Source: an uncultured Pseudomonas sp. (lineage in GTDB: Bacteria > Pseudomonadota > Gammaproteobacteria > Pseudomonadales > Pseudomonadaceae). From it: a stretch of 42,938 nt of DNA. The stretch lies in assembly GCA_943912755.1 (NCBI GenBank), contig CALTWF010000045.1, forward strand, positions 1-42,938. The letters are read 5' to 3'. Below, in pieces: positions 23,969-32,519 of this stretch; position 1 is the stretch's first letter; the number at the start of each line of letters is the position of its first letter. Made by a program: the position numbers and the translations under genes. The notes under the pieces were generated by a model, which searched no databases, was not told the origin of the DNA, and saw only the letters and a list, made by a program, of their open reading frames with translations.

Positions 23969-26110
23969 ATGAAGTTCAAGTCGATCCAGTTGTCCGTTGC
24001 CGCCCTAGCGGGGGCGATCGTGTTGAGTATCGTCGCAGCCCTGGTGCTGTACGCGGTGTATTCCGGTGCGAAGACCCAGGAACTGGTCGAGACCCGAACC
24101 CGGGAGCAGTTCGACAGCGTCATCGAACAGCGCCTGACCGCCCTGGCCCAGACCCAGGCCAGCCAGATCCTGCGCCGCCTGGAAGCGCCGCTGCTGGTCG
24201 CCCGCGGCCTTGCCACCACCAACGCCCAGCTGGGCATGAAGGACGACGCCGGCAATCCGCGCCTGCAGATCCCCCGCGAGCAACTGATCGGCCTGCTGAA
24301 ACAGACCATCGTCGATAACCCCCTGCTGCTGGGTGCCTACATCGCCTGGGAGCCGAACGCCCTCGACCACGCCGACGCCAGCTTCACCGGCACCACGGTC
24401 ACCGGCATCGACCCGGCCACCGGCCGCTTCCAGCCCTGGTGGTACCGCAACACCGACGGCAGCCTGGCCGTGGAAGCCCTGATCGACCTGAGCAACAACA
24501 CCCTGCTCTCCACCGGCGTGCGCGCCAGCGAGTACTACCTGTGCTCCCGGGAAAGCAAGCGCGCCTGCGCCATCGACCCCGCGCCTTACAAGGTCGGCGA
24601 CAAGACGGTGATGCTCGCCTCGTTCATCGAGCCGATCCTGGTCGATGGCCAGTTCCAGGGCATCGTCGGTGCCGACCTCTCGGTGAACTTCATCCAGGAC
24701 CTGCTCAAGGGCGCCGATGCGCAACTGTATGACGGCGCCGGCGAGCTGGCGCTGATCGGCAACAATGGCCGCCTGGTCGCCTATACCAAGGACGAAAGCA
24801 AGTTCGGCGAAAAGGCCAGCGATGTGCTGCCCGCCGCCGAGGCCGCCGGCCTGGCCAAGGCCACCGGTGATGCGCTGCGCTACGAAGTCGACCGCGAGAA
24901 CGGCCAGATCCGTCTGTTCCTGCCGTTCCAGATCGGTGAGACCGCACAGCGCTGGACCCTGCTGATCGACCTGCCGCTGAGTGCGGTGATGGCCGATGCG
25001 CAAAAACTGCAGAACGACCTCAGCGAACAGCGCCGCACCGACATCACCGGCATGACCCTGGTCGGCCTGGCCATCGCCGCCCTCGGCCTGCTGGTGATCT
25101 GGCTGCTGGCCCACGGCATCGCCCGGCCACTGCGGCAGATGGTGGCGATGCTCGACGATATCGCCCAGGGCGAGGGCGACCTGACCCGCCGCCTGCACAG
25201 CGACCGCGCCGACGAACTGGGCTCGATCGCCAAGGGCTTCAATACCTTCCTCGGCAAGCTGCAAACCATGATCAGCCAGGTGGTGAGCTCGGTGCAGAAG
25301 GTCAGCGACTCGTCGGAGCACACCGCCGATATCGCCATCCGCACCAACCAGGGCGTGCATAAACAGATGGCGGAAATCGACCTGGTGGCCACCGCCGTAC
25401 ATGAAATGACCGCGACCGCACAGGACGTGGCGCGCAACGCCACCCACGCCGCGCAAGCCGCGAGCAACGCCGACCAGGCCGCTAACCAGGGGCTGTCCAT
25501 CGTCCGCGACACCTCGCAGTCCATCGCCGCGCTGGCCGAGGAAATCGGCCGCGCCGTGGGCGTGGTGCAGGCCCTGGCCCGGGACAGCGAAAACATCAAT
25601 GCGATCCTCGTGGCGATCCGCGCCATCGCCGAGCAGACCAACCTGCTGGCCCTCAACGCGGCGATCGAGGCGGCGCGGGCTGGCGAGCAGGGTCGCGGTT
25701 TTGCCGTGGTCGCAGACGAAGTGCGCAACCTGGCGCAGAAGACCCAGCAGGCCACCGAAGAAATCCAGCAGATGATCCAGCAACTGCAACAGGGCACCCG
25801 CGATGTGGTGCGGGTCATGGAGGACAGCCAGGGCAAGACCGATATCAGCGTGCAGCAGGCGGCGAAAGCGGCGGACGCGCTGGAAAGCATCACCGAGGCG
25901 GTGTCGGTGATCAACGACATGAACACCCAGATCGCCAGCGCCGCCGAGGAACAGAGCGCGGTGGCCGAAGACATCAACCGCAACGTGATCAATATCGGCC
26001 AGGTGGCCAACGAAGTGGCCGGTGGCGCCGACGAGTCGAGCAGCGCCAGCGCCGAGCTGACCAAGCTGGCGGAGCAGCAGCGCCGGTTGATCAATCAGTT
26101 CCGGGTTTGA
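23969..26110 (+). CDS. Methyl-accepting chemotaxis protein with a dCache sensor
   Basis: 713 residues. A transmembrane helix at ~9-30, a periplasmic double-Cache domain at ~40-350 (with GRFQPWWYR and the second-half EPILVDGQFQGIVGAD pattern), a second transmembrane helix near 365-385, a HAMP domain to ~435 and a long coiled-coil signalling domain with the conserved hairpin tip EQTNLLALNAAIEAARAGEQGRGFAV starting at 554 (given here only as the motif core NLLALNAAIEAARAG). It has no C-terminal CheR pentapeptide. The ligand is unknown. Polyamine/amine receptors such as McpU/TlpQ share this layout, and amine catabolism is encoded in this window, but that link is only suggestive. Confidence 0.88.
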   Translation: MKFKSIQLSVAALAGAIVLSIVAALVLYAVYSGAKTQELVETRTREQFDSVIEQRLTALAQTQASQILRRLEAPLLVARGLATTNAQLGMKDDAGNPRLQIPREQLIGLLKQTIVDNPLLLGAYIAWEPNALDHADASFTGTTVTGIDPATGRFQPWWYRNTDGSLAVEALIDLSNNTLLSTGVRASEYYLCSRESKRACAIDPAPYKVGDKTVMLASFIEPILVDGQFQGIVGADLSVNFIQDLLKGADAQLYDGAGELALIGNNGRLVAYTKDESKFGEKASDVLPAAEAAGLAKATGDALRYEVDRENGQIRLFLPFQIGETAQRWTLLIDLPLSAVMADAQKLQNDLSEQRRTDITGMTLVGLAIAALGLLVIWLLAHGIARPLRQMVAMLDDIAQGEGDLTRRLHSDRADELGSIAKGFNTFLGKLQTMISQVVSSVQKVSDSSEHTADIAIRTNQGVHKQMAEIDLVATAVHEMTATAQDVARNATHAAQAASNADQAANQGLSIVRDTSQSIAALAEEIGRAVGVVQALARDSENINAILVAIRAIAEQTNLLALNAAIEAARAGEQGRGFAVVADEVRNLAQKTQQATEEIQQMIQQLQQGTRDVVRVMEDSQGKTDISVQQAAKAADALESITEAVSVINDMNTQIASAAEEQSAVAEDINRNVINIGQVANEVAGGADESSSASAELTKLAEQQRRLINQFRV

Positions 26111-26111
26111 T

Positions 26112-26732
26112 TCAAGCCGGGGTCAGGCACTCCGGGGCATCGAGCTTCGGATCATTGACGAAGTTGGCCAGCACCCGCTCGCGCAAGGCGGCGGGCGGGC
26201 TGGCCAGCAGGGTGTGAAGATCGCCAGGCGGGGTGTCCGGGTCCAGCCAGGCGGCCTGCCCCGCTGCGTCGAGAATCAACGGGCGGCGTTGGTTCATCGC
26301 CGGCTGGGTCACCACCGCCACGCTGAGCCAGACCTGCTCCTGCACCGGATACGCCTCCCAGATCGCTGCGAAGAACAACGACGAGCCTTCCCCCGGCGTC
26401 AGCCAGTACGGGCGCTTGCGCACATTTCCACGCCATTCGTAAAAGCCGTTGGCCGGCAGCAGGCAACGGCGCCTGGCGAAGGCTTCGCGGAACATCGGCT
26501 GCTCGGCCAGGGTTTCCGCACGGGCGTGGGCCGGGGTGCGGGTCAGGTCGGTGAGCCAGGGCGGGGTCAGGCCCCAGCGGGCGCGGGCCAGGGTCAGCTG
26601 GTCGGCCTCACGGCGCTGGATCAGCACCTGGGCGCCGGGGGAGATGTTCCACTGCGCCTTCTGGCCAGCGGGAAAGCCGGGCAACGCGGCGAAGGCCGGC
26701 GACCAGCGGAACAGGGCGTATCGTCCACACAT
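26112..26732 (-). CDS. YedK/HMCES-like SRAP domain protein with altered active site
   Basis: 206 residues, a complete SRAP domain. The family forms a thiazolidine crosslink with abasic sites in single-stranded DNA through Cys2, exposed after removal of Met1; Cys2 is present (MCGRYA). The Glu of GFYEW (Glu99) matches E. coli Glu105. However, the position of Asn75 is His69 (AHARAET) and the position of His160 is Asn147 (NQRRPLIL), an apparent reciprocal change. The ATG is the only good start. It converges on the chemoreceptor with a one-base gap. Confidence 0.85.
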   Translation of the reverse strand: MCGRYALFRWSPAFAALPGFPAGQKAQWNISPGAQVLIQRREADQLTLARARWGLTPPWLTDLTRTPAHARAETLAEQPMFREAFARRRCLLPANGFYEWRGNVRKRPYWLTPGEGSSLFFAAIWEAYPVQEQVWLSVAVVTQPAMNQRRPLILDAAGQAAWLDPDTPPGDLHTLLASPPAALRERVLANFVNDPKLDAPECLTPA

Positions 26733-26742
26733 CAGGGCAAAC

Positions 26743-27003
26743 CTAGCAAATCAGGACTCCGGGAAAACTCTCCGGCTCATCGCCAGGAAGCGGCAGGGCG
26801 GCATTGTACGCGGCGATCAGTTCCCGTGCGTACTCGGCCTGCTCATCCGGCACGGCAAGACCGAGCAGGCCCTGCAACGGCAGCTCGCCGATACCGCCCA
26901 TCAGGTCGCGGCCGACCAGGTGGGCGTCGACGCCCTCGTTGTCGAGCATGCCCAGCAGGACTTCGGCTTCCAGGAGGCTTTCCGGCTCGTAGATTCGCTG
27001 CAT
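26743..27003 (-). CDS. DUF2007-family small protein (putative signal-transducing protein)
   Basis: 86 residues. The pattern YEPESLLEAEVLLGMLDNEG, then a conserved GELP and DEQAEYARELI, matches DUF2007. Function is unknown. I start it at the ATG at 27003, which shares one base with the stop of the cysteine-rich gene upstream (TGATG) and has GAGGA before it; the TTG one codon earlier is less likely. The two genes are probably translated together. Confidence 0.78.
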   Translation of the reverse strand: MQRIYEPESLLEAEVLLGMLDNEGVDAHLVGRDLMGGIGELPLQGLLGLAVPDEQAEYARELIAAYNAALPLPGDEPESFPGVLIC

Positions 27004-27185
27004 CAATCATCCTCGCGCTTCACATCGAGCATCCATTCGTCACCATGCACCTGCAGGGTGAAGACAATCGGTCGACAACATACGGCGCAATCTTCGATAT
27101 AGATCTGGTCGCCACCGGAAAGGTCGAGGGTGGTCTCCACTTCCTCGCCACAATAAGGACAATCGTAGAACGCAGTTTCCAGCAT
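27003..27185 (-). CDS. CPXCG-motif cysteine-rich protein
   Basis: 60 residues. CPYCGE at 9-14 and CAVCCRP near 33-39 form a probable zinc ribbon, followed by an acidic C-terminus. The family is widespread in proteobacteria with no assigned function. It overlaps the DUF2007 gene by one base. Confidence 0.82.
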   Translation of the reverse strand: MLETAFYDCPYCGEEVETTLDLSGGDQIYIEDCAVCCRPIVFTLQVHGDEWMLDVKREDD

Positions 27186-27296
27186 CGCGGCCTCCGCGGT
27201 TACTTGTGCGTATAATTGCCGGCCCTGCGCCCCCGAGCCCGGTCTTGCGGCGCAGCCCTACCCTTTACCCTAGTCGTTTCACAACAAGAGAGCATG

Positions 27297-28460
27297 ATGG
27301 GCGAATTCGATGCCATCCGACCCTATGACGACGCTGAAGTCCCTGCCGTTCTGGCACGCCTGCTCAGCGATCCGGCATTCCTCGATATCCTGACCCGCTT
27401 CCGCTTCCCGCGGATGGCCAACGGCTTCGGCTGGCTGCTCAAGCCGCTGATCGCCCGGCGCCTGCGCAAGGAGTTCGCCGGGGTGAAGTGCGTCGCCACC
27501 CTGCAGGACAAGGTCGAGTTCTACGTCGACCACACTATCGAGCGGGCTACCGATGGCGTCACCTATACCGGCGTCGAGCAATTCAAGTCGGGCACTGCCT
27601 ATCTGTTCCTGGCCAACCACCGCGACATCGTCATGGACCCGGCCTTCGTCAACTACGCGGTGTATCACGCCGGCCTGCCGACCCCGCGCATCGCCATCGG
27701 CGACAACCTGCTGCAGAAGCCGTTCGTCAGCGACATGATGCGCCTGAACAAGAGCTTCATCGTGCACCGCTCCATCAGCGGCCGGCGCGAGAAGCTGGCG
27801 GCCTACCAGCTGCTCTCGGCGTACATCAACCATTCGATCCGCAACGACCGCGCCTCGATCTGGATCGCCCAGGCCGAAGGCCGCGCCAAGGACGGCGACG
27901 ACCGCACCGATTCGGCAATCCTCAAGATGTTCCACATGAGCCGCAAGGACGAGCCGTTCGGCGAGGTGATCCAGTCGCTGAACCTGAGCCCGGTGTCGAT
28001 CAGCTACGAATACGACCCGTGCGACCAGGCCAAGGCCCGCGAGCTGTACATCCGCGCCACCACCGGCAGCTACAGCAAGGCGCCGGGCGAGGACGACCTG
28101 AGCATCGGCCTGGGCATCACCGGCTACAAGGGCCGGGTGCATATCAACTTCACCCCGCCGGTGACCGCGCAGTTCGACGACACCAAGCAACTGGCGGCGC
28201 ATATCGACAAGCAGATCCTCGGTGGTTACCGGCTGTTCCCGGTGCACTACCTGGCCTATGCCCAGTGGGCGGACGCCGATCCGCAGCTACAGGTGCCGAA
28301 GGCCGGCGAGGTGTTTGGTGCGGATGAGCTGGCCAAGGCCCAGGCCGAGTGGCAGCGGCGCCTGGACGCCTGCCCGGAGGAACACCGGCCGTACCTGGTG
28401 TTGCAGTACGCGACGCCGGTGAGGAATCAGTATCGGGTCAAGGCCGGGTTGCCGCTGTAA
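27297..28460 (+). CDS. Acyltransferase of the 1-acyl-glycerol-3-phosphate acyltransferase (PlsC-like) type
   Basis: About 387 residues. The acyltransferase motif FLANHRDIVMDPAF near residues 100-115 and a downstream KSFIVHRSISGRREKLAAY and WIAQAEGRAKDGDDR block correspond to the catalytic and glycerophosphate-binding motifs. It is longer than classical PlsC and lacks obvious transmembrane helices, so the acceptor may differ. Two adjacent ATG codons are possible; the second (27297) gives better spacing from AAGAGAG. A REPIN follows the stop. Confidence 0.75.
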   Translation: MGEFDAIRPYDDAEVPAVLARLLSDPAFLDILTRFRFPRMANGFGWLLKPLIARRLRKEFAGVKCVATLQDKVEFYVDHTIERATDGVTYTGVEQFKSGTAYLFLANHRDIVMDPAFVNYAVYHAGLPTPRIAIGDNLLQKPFVSDMMRLNKSFIVHRSISGRREKLAAYQLLSAYINHSIRNDRASIWIAQAEGRAKDGDDRTDSAILKMFHMSRKDEPFGEVIQSLNLSPVSISYEYDPCDQAKARELYIRATTGSYSKAPGEDDLSIGLGITGYKGRVHINFTPPVTAQFDDTKQLAAHIDKQILGGYRLFPVHYLAYAQWADADPQLQVPKAGEVFGADELAKAQAEWQRRLDACPEEHRPYLVLQYATPVRNQYRVKAGLPL

Positions 28461-28469
28461 GGCTTGAGG

Positions 28470-28572
28470 GCCTCATCGCTGGCAAGCCAGCTCCCACAGG
28501 GACCGCGCCGAGCACAGATACTGTGGCTGGCCCAGAACCTTGTGGGAGCTGGCTTGCCAGCGATGAAGGCCT
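28470..28572. repeat. REPIN
   Basis: Inverted arms at 28470-28499 and 28542-28572 share the same core, differing by one inserted base at the outer end. The 42-base centre is the longest of the four. It lies between the ends of two converging genes. Confidence 0.88.
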
Positions 28573-28580
28573 CACAGCTT

Positions 28581-28841
28581 TCAGATCCAGGTACTGACCC
28601 AGGACAGCAGCAACGCCATCGCCAGGAAGGCGAAGCCCAGGCTGTAGTAGAAGCGATTGACCCGCTGGGTCAGCAGGTCGATCGCCGCTTCGCCCGCCGG
28701 CAGGCTGTCCATGGCCCGCGCCGCGTGACGGCGGGCACTATGCAGGAGCATGCCGCCCGGGCAGGTGAGCACCAGGGCCAGCAGATTGATGAGTTTGGTC
28801 GGGTGGGCAGCGAACAGCCCCCAGAGCATTTGCAGCGACAT
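28581..28841 (-). CDS. Small membrane protein, two predicted transmembrane helices
   Basis: 86 residues. Hydrophobic stretches at about 17-34 (KLINLLALVLTCPGGMLL) and 66-83 (YSLGFAFLAMALLLSWV) flank a charged middle. The ATG at 28841 follows GAGGTAAGG; the frame open to 28874 has no better start. I do not recognise the family. Confidence 0.6.
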   Translation of the reverse strand: MSLQMLWGLFAAHPTKLINLLALVLTCPGGMLLHSARRHAARAMDSLPAGEAAIDLLTQRVNRFYYSLGFAFLAMALLLSWVSTWI

Positions 28842-29007
28842 CGCCTTACCTCGAAATAGCCAGGATTGCGTCAAAACGCGCGCATTCTACCCAAGCCGCC
28901 CGCCTTCGCCCGTCCTTTGCGACCAAATGACCAATGGTCCGCCACATTCATACGATCGTCATCATCCCAGGCCACCCTGTCGCCCTCGAAACGCACCGGA
29001 GCTTGTC

Positions 29008-29214
29008 ATGCTGCACGCCGAAAACCAGGATCGCCTCTATCTGATTGCCCAGAGCGAGGAGCAGGAAGCGCTGATCGACGGTTTGGCCTTCAACGTCCAG
29101 GACCGCCAGTGGCTGGTCTATTGCGCCCTGGGCGGCCATCACCACGATCATTTGCCGGAGGTCGACAGCCAGACCGGTATCAGCGTGCTCGATTTCTACG
29201 TGGAAGCGGCCTGA
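29008..29214 (+). CDS. Small hypothetical protein
   Basis: 68 residues, with codon use like its neighbours and CGGAG seven bases before the ATG. It contains a His-rich run (GGHHHDHLPE), which could bind metal, and an acidic C-terminus. No family is recognised. A REP palindrome and a terminator follow. Confidence 0.6.
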   Translation: MLHAENQDRLYLIAQSEEQEALIDGLAFNVQDRQWLVYCALGGHHHDHLPEVDSQTGISVLDFYVEAA

Positions 29215-29240
29215 TTACGCCGAGACTGTTCAGATTCTTC

Positions 29241-29268
29241 TGTGGGAGCGAGCTTGCTCGCTCCCACA
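29241..29268. repeat. Single REP palindrome of a second type
   Basis: Perfect 13-base arms with a TT centre, core GTGGGAGCGAGC. It differs from the REPIN arms by having a GCGAGC core and occurs alone, directly before a terminator. Confidence 0.75.
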
Positions 29269-29269
29269 A

Positions 29270-29305
29270 AAAAGCCCGCGTCCTGGGCACAGGACGCGGG
29301 CTTTT
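29270..29305. terminator. Bidirectional rho-independent terminator
   Basis: Perfect 16-base arms beginning AAAAGCCCGCGT, four-base loop, ending in GCTTTT, so each strand ends in a T-run. It separates the small rightward gene from the leftward YajG-like gene. Confidence 0.9.
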
Positions 29306-29323
29306 GTGTTTCTGCTGTAAGGC

Positions 29324-29908
29324 TTACTCGCCCAGCACCTGACCGATGGTCGGGTCCTTGAACAGGCGGGTCAGGGCATCGCTCAACACGTCGCTGACCA
29401 GCTTGGTGTTGGTTTCCTGGTTCGGCGCCATGCCGAAGCGCTGGTCCAGGGAGGCGCCGTAGCGGCCACTGTAGCGGCGGTTGGCGTTGCTCACGTCAGC
29501 CTTGAAGGTGGCGCCGATGGTTGCCTCGGTCACGTACAGGCCTTCCTTGGGCGACTGGTACTTCAGTTCGGCCAGGGTCACGGTCAGTTGCGGCGCGTTG
29601 TAGGCATTCGGCGTCGGGGTGAAGCCGAGCAGGCGTACCGCGGCCTCGGCCTGGGCCTGCAGTTTCGGCAGCACATCGTTGCCGGTCACGGTGATGGCGC
29701 TGGTTTCCGGGTACAGACCACCGCGGGTGCCGAGGGTCTGGGTGCCACGTCCATCGACCACCCGCACCACTACCGGCTGGCCATGGCCAACGGGGGCAAG
29801 CTGGGCGGTGAGTTTCGGCTGCGGGCTGAGTTGTTGCGGACTGTGGGCGCAACCCACCAGGGTCAGGCTGGTCACAGCGATCAAACCGAACAACAAACGT
29901 TGCAACAT
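29324..29908 (-). CDS. YajG-family lipoprotein
   Basis: 194 residues. The signal ends in a lipobox (TLVGC, Cys near 20) and the mature part (VVVRVVDGRGTQTLGTRGG... DVLSDALTRLFKD) matches the YajG family, outer-membrane lipoproteins of unknown function. Two ATG codons are close; I use 29908 because AGGAG is eight bases before it, against two for 29914. Confidence 0.82.
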   Translation of the reverse strand: MLQRLLFGLIAVTSLTLVGCAHSPQQLSPQPKLTAQLAPVGHGQPVVVRVVDGRGTQTLGTRGGLYPETSAITVTGNDVLPKLQAQAEAAVRLLGFTPTPNAYNAPQLTVTLAELKYQSPKEGLYVTEATIGATFKADVSNANRRYSGRYGASLDQRFGMAPNQETNTKLVSDVLSDALTRLFKDPTIGQVLGE

Positions 29909-30079
29909 GCTCATCTCTCCTGGAATGGCGGCAAAGGGCGCCAGTATACCCAGCGCTCGCTGCGCCAGTCATCGGATCCCTACGGTGTAGGACCCTTCTT
30001 TCATACACGGATTCCCCTGTCATACGGACTTCATCATCCCCTGCGTATCCTTGCGCCAGTTCCCTCAAGGTACTTCGCC

Positions 30080-30313
30080 ATGAACAGCTTCTGGTCCCTG
30101 CTCTTTAAGCGCCAGCCACAACGTCATTTTGCCCGCCTCGATGCCCATGGCCTGTGCCAGGCACTCAAGTGCTGCGAACAGCCGCCCGTCGGGGCCGGCT
30201 GGGTCGAAGTCAATGAGTCCGGCCTGCACTGGCTGAACCGCCCGCTGCCCGCCAGCGCCCGGGTGGTGCCGCGCCGTCGTGGCAATCTGCTGCAACGCGC
30301 CCTCGCCGCCTGA
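30080..30313 (+). CDS. Small hypothetical protein
   Basis: 77 basic residues (MNSFWSLLFKRQPQRHFARL). AAGG lies ten bases before the ATG. The C-terminus is Arg-rich (ARVVPRRRGNLLQRALAA). No family is recognised and nothing suggests membrane location. Confidence 0.5.
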   Translation: MNSFWSLLFKRQPQRHFARLDAHGLCQALKCCEQPPVGAGWVEVNESGLHWLNRPLPASARVVPRRRGNLLQRALAA

Positions 30314-30365
30314 CGGATGCGTAAGAAAAGTCGTTAATAAAGGCCATTTCTGCCCGCGACATCGT

Positions 30366-30387
30366 TATAATCTGCCCCCGATTATAA
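30366..30387. promoter_or_regulatory. Dyad containing TATAAT, candidate promoter or regulator site
   Basis: TTATAAT and ATTATAA arms are perfectly complementary, so a -10-like hexamer occurs on both strands. The rightward -35 region (17 bases upstream) is weak. It could be a promoter, possibly divergent, or a protein site. Confidence 0.35.
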
Positions 30388-30532
30388 GGACGTCTCCTGA
30401 TCGGGCCCCGCAACACCGCCAATGCCATGCATCGGCACCTTCCAAAATCGCCCACAGAGAGCCGTTCACACAGGTCTTGCGCAGCCGGTGTGCCCGCTTT
30501 TCTCGGCCCCCACGCTCTGCACTGAACCTGAC

Positions 30533-30558
30533 GAGCCTGCCCTGCACGGCTCCTTTTT
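30533..30558 (+). terminator. Possible attenuator-type terminator
   Basis: Five-base GAGCC/GGCTC stem, ten-base loop and CTTTTTG. The stem is short, so this is tentative; it lies about 190 bases after the TATAAT dyad and 360 bases before mqo. Confidence 0.35.
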
Positions 30559-30918
30559 GAGGTTCACGACTCCAAAAGAGCGTGAAAAAACGGGTTTTCA
30601 CAACTTCACGAGAGTGTGGCGAGCATGAACAGTCTGGTATGTGCAAAAGCATCATCAGTATCCCGAGCAGCTCCGAGCAGCTGGTATCAGTCCTCATCCG
30701 CAGTGGGTGACTGAGGCCGGTCCATAGCGCACGACGGGCGCCTCGACCATAAGTCGAATTGCCGCACCGGCCGCTAAATGCGTTCATATGCAACGTAGAG
30801 AGCCCGGTTGGCAGTGTCCGTGAACGTTGGAAAAACTGTGAAGTAGCGGATATGGCGATCCCGCGTGACCGGGATCCTATGCTGTCAATTAGGTGCTGAT
30901 GATTTTGGAGATGCGTTA

Positions 30919-32424
30919 ATGGCGCAGAACGAAGCAGTCGATGTAGTACTGGTAGGCGCGGGCATCATGAGTGCCACCCTGGCCGTGCTGCTCAAGGAAC
31001 TCGACCCGGCGATCAAGCTGGAAGTCGTCGAGTTGATGGATTCGGGTGCCGCGGAAAGTTCCAATCCGTGGAACAACGCGGGTACCGGCCATGCCGGGCT
31101 GTGTGAACTGAACTACACGCCTCAGGCTGCCGACGGCAGCATCGACATCAAGAAAGCGGTGCACATCAACACCCAGTTCGAGGTTTCCCGGCAGTTCTGG
31201 GCCTACCTGAGCAAGCAAGGCGCGTTCAGTTCGCCGCGGGCGTTCATCAACCCCGTGCCGCACCTGAGCTACGTCGAGGGTGAGAAAGGCATCGCCTTCC
31301 TCAAGAAACGCTATGAGCTGCTCAAGCAGCACCACGCCTTCGCCGACATGGAATACACCGAGGACCAATCGGTGATGAAGGACTGGATGCCGCTGATGAT
31401 GCCGGGCCGCCCGGCTGACCAGAAGATCGCCGCGACCCGCGTGATGAAAGGCACCGACGTCAACTTCGGCGCCCTGACCAACAAGCTGCTCAAGCACCTG
31501 GGCAACGCTGCGGACGCCCAGGTCAAGTACTCCAAGAAGGTCACCGGCCTGCGCCGTAACGGCAGCGGCTGGACTGTCAGCATCAAGGACGTCAACAGCG
31601 GCAGCAGCCGTGACGTCGATGCGCGCTTCGTGTTCCTCGGCGCCGGTGGCGCGGCCCTGCCGCTGCTGCAGGCCTCGGGCATCCCGGAAAGCAAGGGCTT
31701 CGGCGGCTTCCCGGTGAGCGGCCAGTGGCTGCGTTGCGACAACCCGGAAATCGTCAAGCAACACCAGGCCAAGGTCTACAGCCAGGCCGCGGTGGGCGCG
31801 CCGCCGATGTCGGTGCCGCACCTCGACACCCGCGTGGTCGACGGCAAGAAATCCCTGCTGTTCGGGCCTTACGCCGGCTTCACCACCAAGTTCCTCAAGC
31901 ACGGCTCGTTCCTCGACCTGCCGCTCTCGGTACGCATGGGCAACATCGGCCCGATGCTGGCCGTGGCCCGCGACAACATGGACCTGACCAAGTACCTGGT
32001 CAGCGAAGTGATGCAGTCGATGGAGCAGCGCCTGGATGCCCTGCGCCGCTTCTACCCCGAGGCGAAAGCCGAGGACTGGCGCCTGGAAGTGGCCGGTCAG
32101 CGCGTGCAGATCATCAAGAAGGACCCGAAGAAAGGCGGCATCCTGCAGTTCGGTACCGAACTGGTGGCCGCGCAGGACGGCTCGCTGGCCGCGCTGCTGG
32201 GTGCTTCGCCGGGCGCCTCGGTGACCGTGTCGATCATGCTGGAACTGATCGAGCGCTGCTTCGCCGACAAGGCCAAGGGCGAGTGGGCCGAGAAGCTCAA
32301 GGAAATCTTCCCGGCACGGGAAAAGGTCCTGGCGGCCGATGCCGACCTGTACCGCAAGGTCTCGGCCTACAACGACGAGGCCCTGGGCCTGGTCGAAAGC
32401 AGCCCGGCACCCAGCTACGCCTGA
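30919..32424 (+). CDS. mqo: Malate:quinone oxidoreductase
   Basis: 501 residues. Mqo is a membrane-associated FAD enzyme that oxidises malate to oxaloacetate and reduces ubiquinone. The FAD motif VLVGAGIMSATLAVLL near residues 10-25 and the SSNPWNNAGTGHAG segment are typical of the family; the length is normal. GGAG lies eight bases before the ATG at 30919. The C-terminal tail (SSPAPSYA) is followed by a strong terminator. The neighbouring PA4642-like gene matches the context of P. aeruginosa mqoB. Confidence 0.93.
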   Translation: MAQNEAVDVVLVGAGIMSATLAVLLKELDPAIKLEVVELMDSGAAESSNPWNNAGTGHAGLCELNYTPQAADGSIDIKKAVHINTQFEVSRQFWAYLSKQGAFSSPRAFINPVPHLSYVEGEKGIAFLKKRYELLKQHHAFADMEYTEDQSVMKDWMPLMMPGRPADQKIAATRVMKGTDVNFGALTNKLLKHLGNAADAQVKYSKKVTGLRRNGSGWTVSIKDVNSGSSRDVDARFVFLGAGGAALPLLQASGIPESKGFGGFPVSGQWLRCDNPEIVKQHQAKVYSQAAVGAPPMSVPHLDTRVVDGKKSLLFGPYAGFTTKFLKHGSFLDLPLSVRMGNIGPMLAVARDNMDLTKYLVSEVMQSMEQRLDALRRFYPEAKAEDWRLEVAGQRVQIIKKDPKKGGILQFGTELVAAQDGSLAALLGASPGASVTVSIMLELIERCFADKAKGEWAEKLKEIFPAREKVLAADADLYRKVSAYNDEALGLVESSPAPSYA

Positions 32425-32435
32425 TCTGCACCCAT

Positions 32436-32464
32436 AAAAAAACGCCCTTCTGGGCGTTTTTTTT
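32436..32464 (+). terminator. Rho-independent terminator of mqo
   Basis: AACGCCC/GGGCGTT stem with a TTCT loop, preceded by an A-run and followed by eight T residues, 12 bases after the mqo stop. It is also symmetric enough to work leftward. Confidence 0.92.
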
Positions 32465-32519
32465 GGCCTGGCCTTGGTGGAGACTTCATCACCTCGAGCC
32501 AGCGACGAATCCCGCAGGA

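Larger units (their letters stand above)
30314..30918 (+). other. Long non-coding region upstream of mqo
   Basis: 605 bases without a convincing gene. A good -10 TATAAT lies at 30366-30371, forming with ATTATAA at 30381-30387 a 7-base dyad around a nine-base GC loop. A hairpin GAGCC/GGCTC followed by CTTTTT (30533-30558) resembles a terminator, so a transcript of about 180 bases between them is possible. Further dyads are GTGAAAA/TTTTCAC (30582-30601) and GATCCCG/CGGGATC (30857-30876). Short open frames (68 residues at 30422-30628) show no family resemblance. It may be a leader or a small RNA locus. Confidence 0.35.

Noticed and set aside
23969..26110. Chemoreceptor considered as a dedicated amine sensor for the pea system
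   Set aside because: It is 14 kb away and among unrelated genes. The dCache layout fits several ligand classes, so only the general receptor call is made.
4004..28572. Repeated palindromes considered as a CRISPR array
   Set aside because: The copies are isolated, kilobases apart, inverted in pairs and lack regular spacers or cas genes; they are REPINs.
30422..30628. 68-residue open frame upstream of mqo
   Set aside because: No ribosome binding site, no family resemblance, and it crosses the terminator-like hairpin. I kept the region only as non-coding.
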